From a virus, in IMG/VR virus record IMGVR_UViG_3300030060_005195, positions 1-25,871 of that record: 25,871 nucleotides of DNA. The stretch is one strand, 5' to 3'. Under the pieces are notes generated by a model. The model made no database searches, was not told where the DNA came from, and saw only the letters and a list, made by a program, of their open reading frames with translations. The position numbers and the translations under genes are program-made. The stretch's first letter is position 1, and each line of letters starts with the position of its first letter. Shown here piece by piece: positions 6,897 to 15,971 of this stretch.

Positions 6897-7882
6897 AATA
6901 TGTTATAGGAAATAATTTAGTGGCCACAATGGCAGCTTATCTTTTACCAAATGTAAAACATATAAAGCCAATCGACAAAGATCTTGATAGTTGGAATATC
7001 GAGACTTTTTATATTCCCTATTATTGTTTAGATTTTGTAAAGTTAGTTTTTCCTGGTGCAAATATTACAAAATATGAAATGAGAACAATGTATGATATGA
7101 GAGAGACTCTATCTGCTGTAAAGCCTAAAAACTTTGACCAAATATATACTCTATATACAAGAGGAAAAACAAACGTAGAAAAAGAATATCTTAGAACAAT
7201 ATCAGAAACATTAGAAGTTATATCTATAAATGGTGAATCACCGTTAAATTCATTGATAATATTATATGAAGAGCTAGAAAAGTTGACTTCTAACAAGTGT
7301 GAAAATATAGATGTAACAGGTATTGATGTAAAAAATAAACTAATCAAACTTAGTGACGATAAAGAATATGTGTATGATAAATTATTATTTACCTCTGGTT
7401 TACCTAAGTTAATCAGTCTTGACTCAAGCAAATCAGTTAAAGTTATTATAGAACAAAACTATACACCAGGTGAAAAATTTACCTTACCAGTTATAGACAA
7501 ATATATTTATAGGTGTAAGTTAGAGAATGAAAATGATATTGAAATATCTAAACTTTTCGACCAAATCGCAACAGTTGGAAAACCATGGTTTAGAAAAATA
7601 TTCTATAATGGTAGTGTAGTTTATGAGTCACTAAAGCAAATTTTTGAAGATAAAATAGAAAATAATACAGTTAATGAATATATCGAAGAGTCTCAAATAA
7701 CAGATACTCTAGGTATACAAAAGGTTTCAGGAATAGATTTACTTGGAAAATGTTCAGAGTGGAACAATTCTATTGGTTTTGGTCACGTAATTCGTAGATG
7801 TAATTCATTGTTAGAATATTATAGTGATGATGAAAAAAACCACAAAATAATTTTTCCAGGTCAAGAAAATTTATTATATTAG
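6893..7882 (+). CDS. Flavoprotein-like protein of unknown function (amine oxidase / UDP-galactopyranose mutase-like fold)
   Basis: The product is 329 residues. The start, MKYVIGNNLVATMAAYLL, has the strand-turn-helix shape of a dinucleotide-binding fold, but the usual GxGxxG is degenerate (GNNLVA). Near residue 160 there is YVYDKLLFTSGLPKLI, like the 'YD-hydrophobic-T-P' step found before the end of the substrate domain in FAD oxidases. Near the C-terminus GIDLLGKCSEWNNSIGFG resembles the 'GR-x-x-W' FAD-contact segment of amine oxidases and UDP-galactopyranose mutases. Identification is by pattern only. It lies immediately upstream of the predicted hydroxymethylase and is probably co-translated with the zinc-ribbon gene, so a role in nucleotide or base modification is possible. 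The degenerate glycine motif leaves open that it no longer binds FAD. Confidence 0.55.
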   Translation: MKYVIGNNLVATMAAYLLPNVKHIKPIDKDLDSWNIETFYIPYYCLDFVKLVFPGANITKYEMRTMYDMRETLSAVKPKNFDQIYTLYTRGKTNVEKEYLRTISETLEVISINGESPLNSLIILYEELEKLTSNKCENIDVTGIDVKNKLIKLSDDKEYVYDKLLFTSGLPKLISLDSSKSVKVIIEQNYTPGEKFTLPVIDKYIYRCKLENENDIEISKLFDQIATVGKPWFRKIFYNGSVVYESLKQIFEDKIENNTVNEYIEESQITDTLGIQKVSGIDLLGKCSEWNNSIGFGHVIRRCNSLLEYYSDDEKNHKIIFPGQENLLY

Positions 7883-7886
7883 TTAT

Positions 7887-8756
7887 ATGAATGAATTTAA
7901 CAATTTACATAGTTGCTTCCAATCAGAATTGCAAGCACTAACAGCTTTCGGTAAAGAAGTAAGTAGTAATGGTACTAATCAAACAGAATTATTATTTAGA
8001 TCTGTTTGTATAAATAATCCAACACACTTAGCAATTAAGCATCCTTCTAGAAAATTTAATCCAGCATACTCAGTACTAGAGTTTTTATGGTATCTATCAG
8101 GTCACAGAAAAACAAACAATATTGGTAAGTGTGCAAATATATGGTTAAAAATACAAGATGAACAGAATGAAGTAGAATCAAACTACGGTAGTTATATTCT
8201 TGGCCAACAATGGGATTGGATATTAAAAGAACTAGAAAATGATAAAGATTCTAGAAGATGTACAATAGTAATCCATCAACCACATCATAAAACTAAAAAT
8301 GAAAAAGATCTACCTTGTACACAGTATTTACAGTTTTTCATTAGAGAAAATAAATTACATTTAGGTGTAAACATGCGTTCTAATGATATTATTTTTGGCT
8401 TTTGTAATGATGTATTTAACTTTGCTCTATTTCAGCAACTAATGTTAAATGAGTTGAGATCTGTATATCCTGACTTAAAATTAGGTTCTTATTACCATCA
8501 TGCTGGTAGTTTACATTTATATGATATGCACTATGATATGAAAGATAATATTATGATGGATATTGCCAAGTTAAGTAAAGAAACTCTATGGACAGAAGAA
8601 AGATATGAACTACAGCCATGGATAACTAGAAAACATATTGCAGAAAATAATATGCAATTACCTATAGAAGATTTACCAAAATTAGAGCTAATGGCTTTTA
8701 CAAAGGCACAAATGCAAAAGTTATTTAGACCAAAATCAAGATTATATCATATATGA
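7887..8756 (+). CDS. 42: Deoxycytidylate 5-hydroxymethyltransferase (T4 gp42-like, thymidylate synthase fold)
   Basis: The 289-residue product has the thymidylate-synthase fold. The catalytic cysteine is Cys144 in LPCTQYLQF. The segment VNMRSNDIIFGFCNDVF matches what I recall of T4 dCMP hydroxymethylase (VNMRSNDVVFGFRNDY), and GSLHLYDMH replaces the thymidylate-synthase form GDAHIYxNH. Asp175 stands where thymidylate synthases have the Asn that selects dUMP; T4 gp42 has Asp there (Asp179), and the distance from the catalytic Cys (Cys148) is 31 residues in both. The expected reaction is dCMP plus methylenetetrahydrofolate to 5-hydroxymethyl-dCMP. A DNA beta-glucosyltransferase one gene downstream supports this, as the two genes are neighbours in T4. 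An automatic label of thymidylate synthase is the main alternative. No clear ribosome binding site; probably coupled to the upstream gene. Confidence 0.8.
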   Translation: MNEFNNLHSCFQSELQALTAFGKEVSSNGTNQTELLFRSVCINNPTHLAIKHPSRKFNPAYSVLEFLWYLSGHRKTNNIGKCANIWLKIQDEQNEVESNYGSYILGQQWDWILKELENDKDSRRCTIVIHQPHHKTKNEKDLPCTQYLQFFIRENKLHLGVNMRSNDIIFGFCNDVFNFALFQQLMLNELRSVYPDLKLGSYYHHAGSLHLYDMHYDMKDNIMMDIAKLSKETLWTEERYELQPWITRKHIAENNMQLPIEDLPKLELMAFTKAQMQKLFRPKSRLYHI

Positions 8757-9079
8757 AAGATAAGTTAAACAAAGAATATAAGTTACGTATGTCAAAGAAA
8801 AGTAAAAAAGAATCAATATTGAAAAGAGCTGATGATGTTGTAAACCATCGATCAGAAGAAAAAGAAAGAATGTATGGTCCTTTTAGTGAAGGTATGCAAA
8901 GAGCTGCAAAAATAGCTAGTGGTATGACTGGTAAAGATTTTGAAGCTGAAGATATGTATGCAGCACTAATTGCATTAAAGTTATCTCGTCATTCATACAA
9001 TTATAGAGAAGATAATTTGTTAGATTGTGTAGCTTATTTAGGTGCACTTGATAATTACATAAAGGAGAATAAACAATGA
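8753..9079 (+). CDS. Small all-helical phage protein (DUF6378-like), possible nucleotide-pool enzyme
   Basis: The product is 108 residues and overlaps both neighbours by ATGA, so it sits as a coupled gene between the hydroxymethylase and the glucosyltransferase. After a basic N-terminus it reads ILKRADDVVNHRSEEKERMYGPFSEGM, then EAEDMYAALIALKLSR and REDNLLDCVAYLGALD. This layout resembles short phage proteins I know as DUF6378; the assignment is from memory. The spaced acidic residues in helices (ED...K..R, then ED...D) recall all-alpha NTP pyrophosphatases of the MazG/dimeric-dUTPase type, to which T4 dCTPase gp56 is related, but a match is not shown. An alternative start is ATG at 8789. Confidence 0.7.
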   Translation: MKDKLNKEYKLRMSKKSKKESILKRADDVVNHRSEEKERMYGPFSEGMQRAAKIASGMTGKDFEAEDMYAALIALKLSRHSYNYREDNLLDCVAYLGALDNYIKENKQ

Positions 9080-10251
9080 AAATAAATGTTATGAAAATAG
9101 GTGCTACCATAAATGCCAACAATGGTAGTATTCTTACGGATGAAATAAATGTTGTAACAAAAATGTTGGCAGACCAAGGCCATGATGTTCACTATCATAC
9201 TACTAGAACTAGAAGCATGATACCTTTACCTCATGCAACTTTTCATGACCTAGCTGAAGTTACAGACCAATCATTTAGTGATTATGACGCTTTAATAGTA
9301 TTTAATGGCAATGCAAACTTTTATGGTGGACAAGAAGCAAGAGGTGATCTGATGGCATATAAGTTCATCAATAAGTCTACATGTCCTGTATTTTACTTTT
9401 TAACAGATTGGCTATTACCACTTCAACAACTTTGGCCAAATGTAGAAAAGAAACAAGTACAATACCATTGGGAAAGACAATATACTAGAGATGAAATAGA
9501 AGTTACTAGAGAAGATATTATTATGATATCTCAAATATATAATATGGAAACTCTACAAGCAAAGTATTTAGATAAAAGAGGAATAAATTACGCAGATATT
9601 GTTTACTTTCCGCTACAAGACTTTATTATTCATGAATATGAACCAATTGCAAAAGTAGAACAACAAGATAGATGGTTAGATTTAATTTATGGTGGTACAT
9701 TTAGAGGTGGCCACAGACAAGATAAGATGATAGAATATTATTTTGACTATCCACAAGATATAAACGTACAAATGTTTGGTAATATAAAACCAGATCATTT
9801 TAGTAAGAAGAAAACAGCAGATATGAGGTTTCCAGACTTTATCAGTAAAAAGGTAAAGCATAGAGAATTCTTTGATAGAATGCAAACTTCAAAAGCTACA
9901 GTTACAATTAGTGATAAACTGTATGAAGGATGTGCAATATCAAATAGAACAAATGAATCTATTATTGGAAACGTAGTATCTTTTATAGATAGAGGTTATG
10001 ACCCTGAAATGAGAATATTTAGTGATGATTTACTTCGTAAATTTAATTATGTAGATAAAAAGTCAGACGTTATAGCTAGATTAAAATATTTGAAAGATAA
10101 CCCTAGTGCATTTGATGAAATAATAAAAAGACAGTATGAAGATGCAACAGGAAAAATGTCAAAAGAACAATATTACAAGTCTTTTGTAAATATAGTAGAA
10201 TCTAAATTAGAAAATAAGCAAGTAGAGGAAATACAATGGTTTCAGAACTAA
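9076..10251 (+). CDS. bgt: DNA beta-glucosyltransferase (T4 BGT-like)
   Basis: The 391-residue product aligns along its length with T4 DNA beta-glucosyltransferase (351 residues), which moves glucose from UDP-glucose onto 5-hydroxymethylcytosine in duplex DNA. Matching blocks include SDYDALIVFNGNANFYGG, FLTDWLLPLQQLWPNV, LDLIYGGTFRGGHRQDKM and MFGN. Residues equivalent to T4 active-site residues are kept: Glu23 (T4 Glu22), Asp111 (catalytic base Asp100), Arg210 and Arg214 (Arg191, Arg195), Asp280 (Asp258), Arg291 and Glu294 (Arg269, Glu272). T4 Glu163 appears to align with Gln181. AAGGAG precedes the ATG, and the start overlaps the upstream stop. It overlaps the dUTPase gene by 16 bases. The extra 40 residues are mostly loop insertions, for example around residues 44-60. 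Confidence 0.9.
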   Translation: MKINVMKIGATINANNGSILTDEINVVTKMLADQGHDVHYHTTRTRSMIPLPHATFHDLAEVTDQSFSDYDALIVFNGNANFYGGQEARGDLMAYKFINKSTCPVFYFLTDWLLPLQQLWPNVEKKQVQYHWERQYTRDEIEVTREDIIMISQIYNMETLQAKYLDKRGINYADIVYFPLQDFIIHEYEPIAKVEQQDRWLDLIYGGTFRGGHRQDKMIEYYFDYPQDINVQMFGNIKPDHFSKKKTADMRFPDFISKKVKHREFFDRMQTSKATVTISDKLYEGCAISNRTNESIIGNVVSFIDRGYDPEMRIFSDDLLRKFNYVDKKSDVIARLKYLKDNPSAFDEIIKRQYEDATGKMSKEQYYKSFVNIVESKLENKQVEEIQWFQN

Positions 10252-10685
10252 AATTTATTAGAGTTAAAAATGTTAAACAACCACAAAGAGGTACACCAGA
10301 AAGTGCAGGTATAGATTTTTTTGTACCAGATGAGTTTGAAACTTTAGGTCTTTTACCTGGAGAATCTTGTTTTATTCCAAGTGGTATAAAGGTTAATGTA
10401 CCAGCAGGTCATGCACTTGTAGCATTCAATAAGAGTGGCGTAGCTGTTAAGAAAAATTTACATGTAGGTGCATGTGTAGTGGATGAAGATTATCAAGGAG
10501 AAGTTCACTTAAACTTAACAAACACTGGTAATCAATTACAGATAATAGAAAGAGGAGATAAGATAGTACAATTTATTTTATTACCTGTTAATTATGCAAA
10601 TCCAGTAGAAGTTGAACCAAAAGACTTATATGATAAAACTTCTAAGCGTGGAGAAGGTGGTTTCGGAAGTACAGGAACAAAATAA
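10236..10685 (+). CDS. dut: dUTP diphosphatase (trimeric type)
   Basis: The 149-residue product carries the five motifs of trimeric dUTPases in order: PESAGIDFFVP (21-31), NKSGVAVKKN (65-74), VGACVVDEDYQGEVHLNL with catalytic Asp83, GDKIVQFILLPV (107-118), and the C-terminal arm RGEGGFGSTG that closes over the nucleotide. It converts dUTP to dUMP and pyrophosphate and keeps uracil out of DNA. Motif 2 has NKSG instead of the usual RSG. In a phage predicted to replace cytosine it is worth asking whether it also takes dCTP, as T4 gp56 does with an unrelated fold. Start ATG lies within the end of bgt behind AGAGGAA. It ends the operon, 92 bases before the polymerase start. Confidence 0.92.
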   Translation: MVSELKFIRVKNVKQPQRGTPESAGIDFFVPDEFETLGLLPGESCFIPSGIKVNVPAGHALVAFNKSGVAVKKNLHVGACVVDEDYQGEVHLNLTNTGNQLQIIERGDKIVQFILLPVNYANPVEVEPKDLYDKTSKRGEGGFGSTGTK

Positions 10686-10713
10686 TTGTTAATAACTTTT
10701 GTTAAAAATAATT

Positions 10714-10764
10714 ACCCAGGATTTTTCCATGTCAAAAAAATTGGTTATATTTATACTATAAATA
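10714..10764 (+). promoter_or_regulatory. Promoter-like motif, copy B (upstream of DNA polymerase)
   Basis: The segment reads ACCCAGGATTTTTCC, ATGTCA at 10729-10734, an A-run, TTGG, TTATATT and TATACT at 10752-10757, 17 bases after ATGTCA. It matches copy A at 2255 almost base for base and shares the two boxes with copies C and D. The sequence TATAAATA (10757-10764), the T4 late-promoter octamer, overlaps the end of TATACT. The ATG of the polymerase gene is at 10778. The spacing of the boxes is that of a sigma-70 promoter. Confidence 0.7.
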
Positions 10765-10777
10765 AAGAAAAAGTTAT

Positions 10778-13228
10778 ATGAAATTATCAAGGTTATCAAG
10801 CAAGTTCGACAAAGGTTTCTTCAATATGTATCAGTTTGGATATGATGGAGATAAATTAGGTGTAAAAGTAGATAGAATAAAAGACTATTTTTATTATTCA
10901 GCAGAACATATTCAAGATATATTAGATATTAGACAGTTTGACTGTAAACACACAGATCTATATACAACATTATATGGTGATAAAGTTTACAAGGTTTATT
11001 ATTCAGCAATAAAAGCTAAGAATGAACTAGTAAAGAAATATCCAGATAGAATATATCAAGCTGACGTAACACCTGAATTTAAGTATATGTTAGATCGAAA
11101 GTTAGAATGGTCTAGTAAACGTCATATTATGTATTTTGATATTGAGACTTGGTTTGACCCTGAACAGCCAAAAGCAAACATGCCTCATAAAGCAATGATG
11201 CCTGTTACTTCAGTAGTCTGTTATTCTAATTTTCACAAAAAGTATTGGGTAATATCTTGGCATCCAGAACATACTAAAGATTTTGATGAACCAAAAATAA
11301 CTGAAAAAGACAATGTTAATTATATGCTTTGTAAAGATGAAAAAACAGTTTTATTAAGTTTCATTGAATTGCTAGGCATAATGAAAACAGATGTTCTTAC
11401 AGGATGGTATTCTGCAGGTTATGACCTTCCATATATCATAAATAGATGTAAAAGACTTGGCCTACCTTATGAGAATCTTTCGCCATTAAAAGATGTTTAT
11501 ATTAAAAAGCGTGGTGAATATTGGAGAATAAACATAAAAGGTTTAGACCATGTTGATATGATGGAAGCAGTTCAAGATATGGGATATAATCTTCCTAATT
11601 GGAAACTAACAACTGCAGTAAAAGAAATTATTGGTGATGAAGATCTAGATAAACTTACTGAAGTTACATGGAGAGATTGGATAGATAACTATAAAGGATT
11701 TATTGAGTATGGTATTCGAGATGTAGAGATACTTGCAGAATTAGATAAGAAAATACAGATATTTGACTTATATACTACACTTCAGCAGATCGCACATACT
11801 GACACATTAGGTGGTACATTCCACAAATCAATGGTTGTTGATAACTATATATTAAAAGAAAACCATGGTAAGATTGTATTTCCAACTAGACACACAAGAG
11901 CAAAACAACAATATGCTGGTGCTATAGTTTTTAATCCTAGAGAACCTGGTCGTCATAAAGACGTAACAGTAATGGATTATACTTCACTATATCCAACTTC
12001 AATTATGGCATTCAATATTAGTCCTGAAACATTTATTGTATCAGAAAAATCTTGCAAAAAGATGGGTATTAAGATTGAAGATGTAATTGAAAAGCTAAAA
12101 GCAGATGGTATAGGTTATATAGACACTGGTTCACCTAAAACTAATGGTGTACCAGAACTATTTGGTGAAAGATATCTCTTTTACGACCATAAATATAAAC
12201 TAGGACTTCTACCACAAGTATTAAGAAAATTATTCTTACAGAGAGTTGAAGTAAATAGAGGATTAAAAGCTGGTGAATATAGTGGTGATGAAATTGTAGC
12301 AATGGATAAAAGACAACAAGCATATAAACTAGTTCTTAACTCAGCTTATGGTGCTATGGGCTTTAACTTTTTCAGATTATACAGACCAGAATGTGCAGAT
12401 GGTATTACATTTTTTGCTAGACAAGCTCTTAAATTTGCATCACTAAAGTTTCAACAACTAGACCATTATGTTTTATATGGTGATACTGATTCAATATTTG
12501 TTAAGTCAAATGGAAAGTCAGAAGAACAAATGAAAGAAACTCTAGTTGACTTTAATGATATGTTAAGAAAAGAGTTAGTTGAAAAATATAATCCTGGTGT
12601 AGATGATGATTATATGTTGATGGACTTAAAGTTTGAGTATGACTTAGAATACATATACTTTGGTGATTCTAAGAAAAGATATTATTCAATCATACGAGAT
12701 ACAGGTAAAAAGTATATTAGAGGTATGAATATTATTCGTAAAGATACACCAGAATTTATGAAAGGTGCTCTAAACAAAATAGCAGAATTGGCTGTTAGAG
12801 GTACTTTAACTATGGAACATTTACATGCATTGAGACAGAAGATTGAAACTGTAGACTATAAGCTTATAGGTATAAATAAAAAGTTTACAAAGTCTTTTGA
12901 CCAATACGTTAAGACAATGCCACAACATGTTAAAGCTTCGTTTTGGGCAAATGAAAAACTCAATACTACTATAACACATAGTGATACTCCACTTCTTTTT
13001 TATATAAATAGTAAGTGTGAAGATGACTTAAAAATAAAACAGAGACAGCAAGCTATTTGTCTTAATGAAGAAGATCTACATTTAGTAGATGAAAGAAAAG
13101 ATGTATTTGAAATAGACTATGATACATTTTTCAAAAAGCAAGTTCTAGACCAATTAGAAGAATTTGACAAGATTGACGAAGTTAAGGCTTTAGTAAAAAA
13201 TTATACAACAGCTGAGGTATTATCTTAA
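10778..13228 (+). CDS. 43: DNA polymerase, family B (T4 gp43-like)
   Basis: The 816-residue product (T4 gp43: 898) is the replicative polymerase with proofreading. Exonuclease motifs: MYFDIETW (Asp121, Glu123), GWYSAGYDLPYI (Asp216) and YGIRDVEIL (Tyr311, Asp315). Polymerase motifs: A, DYTSLYPTSIM (Asp400); B, KLVLNSAYG (Lys517 to Gly525); C, YGDTDS (Asp569, Asp571). All catalytic aspartates are present. In exonuclease motif II the Asn that I recall in T4 gp43 (GWNIEGFD) appears as Tyr211, an unusual change. The gene stands alone behind promoter copy B and is followed by a 60-base gap before groES. A phage with modified cytosine would need this enzyme to accept hydroxymethyl-dCTP, as T4 polymerase does. 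Confidence 0.95.
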   Translation: MKLSRLSSKFDKGFFNMYQFGYDGDKLGVKVDRIKDYFYYSAEHIQDILDIRQFDCKHTDLYTTLYGDKVYKVYYSAIKAKNELVKKYPDRIYQADVTPEFKYMLDRKLEWSSKRHIMYFDIETWFDPEQPKANMPHKAMMPVTSVVCYSNFHKKYWVISWHPEHTKDFDEPKITEKDNVNYMLCKDEKTVLLSFIELLGIMKTDVLTGWYSAGYDLPYIINRCKRLGLPYENLSPLKDVYIKKRGEYWRINIKGLDHVDMMEAVQDMGYNLPNWKLTTAVKEIIGDEDLDKLTEVTWRDWIDNYKGFIEYGIRDVEILAELDKKIQIFDLYTTLQQIAHTDTLGGTFHKSMVVDNYILKENHGKIVFPTRHTRAKQQYAGAIVFNPREPGRHKDVTVMDYTSLYPTSIMAFNISPETFIVSEKSCKKMGIKIEDVIEKLKADGIGYIDTGSPKTNGVPELFGERYLFYDHKYKLGLLPQVLRKLFLQRVEVNRGLKAGEYSGDEIVAMDKRQQAYKLVLNSAYGAMGFNFFRLYRPECADGITFFARQALKFASLKFQQLDHYVLYGDTDSIFVKSNGKSEEQMKETLVDFNDMLRKELVEKYNPGVDDDYMLMDLKFEYDLEYIYFGDSKKRYYSIIRDTGKKYIRGMNIIRKDTPEFMKGALNKIAELAVRGTLTMEHLHALRQKIETVDYKLIGINKKFTKSFDQYVKTMPQHVKASFWANEKLNTTITHSDTPLLFYINSKCEDDLKIKQRQQAICLNEEDLHLVDERKDVFEIDYDTFFKKQVLDQLEEFDKIDEVKALVKNYTTAEVLS

Positions 13229-13288
13229 GCTAATATGATATTTATATATTGAAAGGTTATTAAATAAAACAATAGGAGAATAAAGGTT
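13229..13288 (+). promoter_or_regulatory. Leader of the chaperonin operon
   Basis: The 60-base gap contains GATATTTATATATT at 13238-13251, a possible -10 region similar to sequences before the reductase and ribbon-helix-helix genes, and a double ribosome binding site (AGGAGAA and AAAGGTT) directly before the ATG at 13289. The AAAGGTT heptamer adjacent to ATG occurs before three other genes in the window. I see no terminator for the polymerase gene here. Confidence 0.4.
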
Positions 13289-15252
<1,964 letters not shown>

Positions 15253-15262
15253 GAGGAAAAAT

Positions 15263-15502
15263 ATGGACTTATCAAATTTAATACTTAATGCGTTACTAAA
15301 AGACGCTCAAGCACAAGAAGCTAAAGCAATTGCAATCTTACAAAACTATATGGCTAATTCAGCTGGTATTGGGGAACACCCTGATATAGTAGAAGAATGT
15401 AAAAAACAGGTAAAAGATATTGCAGATGCAAGAGAAACTATTGATATACTAAATTCAATGGTACCACCTGCACCAACTGGAGAGACAAAAGATGGACAAT
15501 AA
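15263..15502 (+). CDS. Small helical protein of unknown function (79 aa)
   Basis: The 79-residue product is helical and Ala-rich in its first half (MDLSNLILNALLKDAQ ... AKAIAILQNYM) with a second helix (VKDIADARETIDILNSM) and a Pro-rich tail. The ATG at 15263 follows AAGAGG, and lies 10 bases after the groEL stop; an earlier in-frame start inside groEL (15203) is less likely. I recognise no family. It overlaps the next gene by 11 bases. Its position suggests co-expression with the chaperonins. Confidence 0.75.
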   Translation: MDLSNLILNALLKDAQAQEAKAIAILQNYMANSAGIGEHPDIVEECKKQVKDIADARETIDILNSMVPPAPTGETKDGQ

Positions 15503-15737
15503 TCTAGGAAATGCATTAAAAGGAATGTCACCTTCAGATTTACCAGATGTTGTATGCGACAAATGTGGAAATCCAACATTTAGACAAGTAGTATTACTAA
15601 AGAAAGTATCTGCAGCGTTATCACCATCAGGAAATACAAGTTTTCTACCAATGCCTGTTTTTGAATGTAGTAATTGTGGCCATGTAAATGATGACTTATT
15701 ACCTAAAACTGGTGGATCTCCTTTATCTAAAGCATAA
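15492..15737 (+). CDS. Small zinc-ribbon protein (81 aa)
   Basis: The 81-residue product has two CxxC knuckles, VCDKCGNPTF (Cys22, Cys25) and FECSNCGHVN (Cys59, Cys62), separated by a 33-residue hydrophobic stretch, the layout of a zinc ribbon. The ATG is 10 bases upstream of the previous stop, behind GGAG. Proteins of this pattern occur in T4-like marine phages; the function is unknown to me. The metal site may be structural. Confidence 0.8.
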   Translation: MDNNLGNALKGMSPSDLPDVVCDKCGNPTFRQVVLLKKVSAALSPSGNTSFLPMPVFECSNCGHVNDDLLPKTGGSPLSKA

Positions 15738-15739
15738 TT

Positions 15740-15928
15740 ATGAGTAAGATAGAAGATTCAGTTTGCAAAAAAATTCAAGATAGAGCAAGCGTTGGTAAAA
15801 AGAAATATGGAGTCACAATGGAGAGAAATGACTTATCATTCAAAGAATGGATGATACATTTACAAGAAGAACTCATGGATGCCATAGTTTACATTGAAAA
15901 AAATTTAGAAGAATCTGGTAAAAAATAA
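15740..15928 (+). CDS. Small MazG-like helical protein (62 aa)
   Basis: The 62-residue product reads RASVGKKKYGVTMERNDLSF followed by EWMIHLQEELMDAIVYIEK. The pattern 'R-x-G-x-x-KYG ... EE-x-x-D-x-x-x-Y-x-E' is seen in many small phage proteins and resembles the metal-binding helices of MazG-type nucleotide pyrophosphatases (EExxD), but the chain is only half a normal MazG domain. A role in the nucleotide pool is inference. It is the last gene of the chaperonin operon; its final codons form the left arm of the terminator. Confidence 0.75.
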   Translation: MSKIEDSVCKKIQDRASVGKKKYGVTMERNDLSFKEWMIHLQEELMDAIVYIEKNLEESGKK

Positions 15929-15943
15929 CTACCAGATTTTTTT
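15912..15943 (+). terminator. Rho-independent terminator of the chaperonin operon
   Basis: The arms AATCTGGTA (15912-15920) and TACCAGATT (15930-15938) are perfectly complementary with a 9-base loop, followed by a run of T residues to 15943. The left arm lies within the last codons of the preceding gene. The right arm and T-run run straight into promoter copy C. Confidence 0.85.
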
Positions 15944-15971
15944 ATGTCAATTATTTTTATTATATTATACT
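15944..15971 (+). promoter_or_regulatory. Promoter-like motif, copy C (upstream of nuclease gene)
   Basis: ATGTCA at 15944-15949 is followed after 16 bases by TATACT at 15966-15971, with TTATATT between, as in copies A, B and D. The nuclease ATG at 15972 touches the last base of TATACT. If transcription begins at the usual distance, about 7 bases downstream, that ATG would be outside the message, or the message would be leaderless and the real start would be further in (see the nuclease entry). Confidence 0.6.

Noticed and set aside
7021-7431. 136-residue open frame on the minus strand
   Set aside because: It lies wholly inside the flavoprotein-like gene, starts without a ribosome binding site and has a composition typical of an antisense shadow.
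7887-8756. Ordinary thymidylate synthase (ThyA)
   Set aside because: Asp175 at the dUMP-recognition position, RSND...FGFCND and GSLHLY match T4 dCMP hydroxymethylase better than ThyA; kept as the main alternative.
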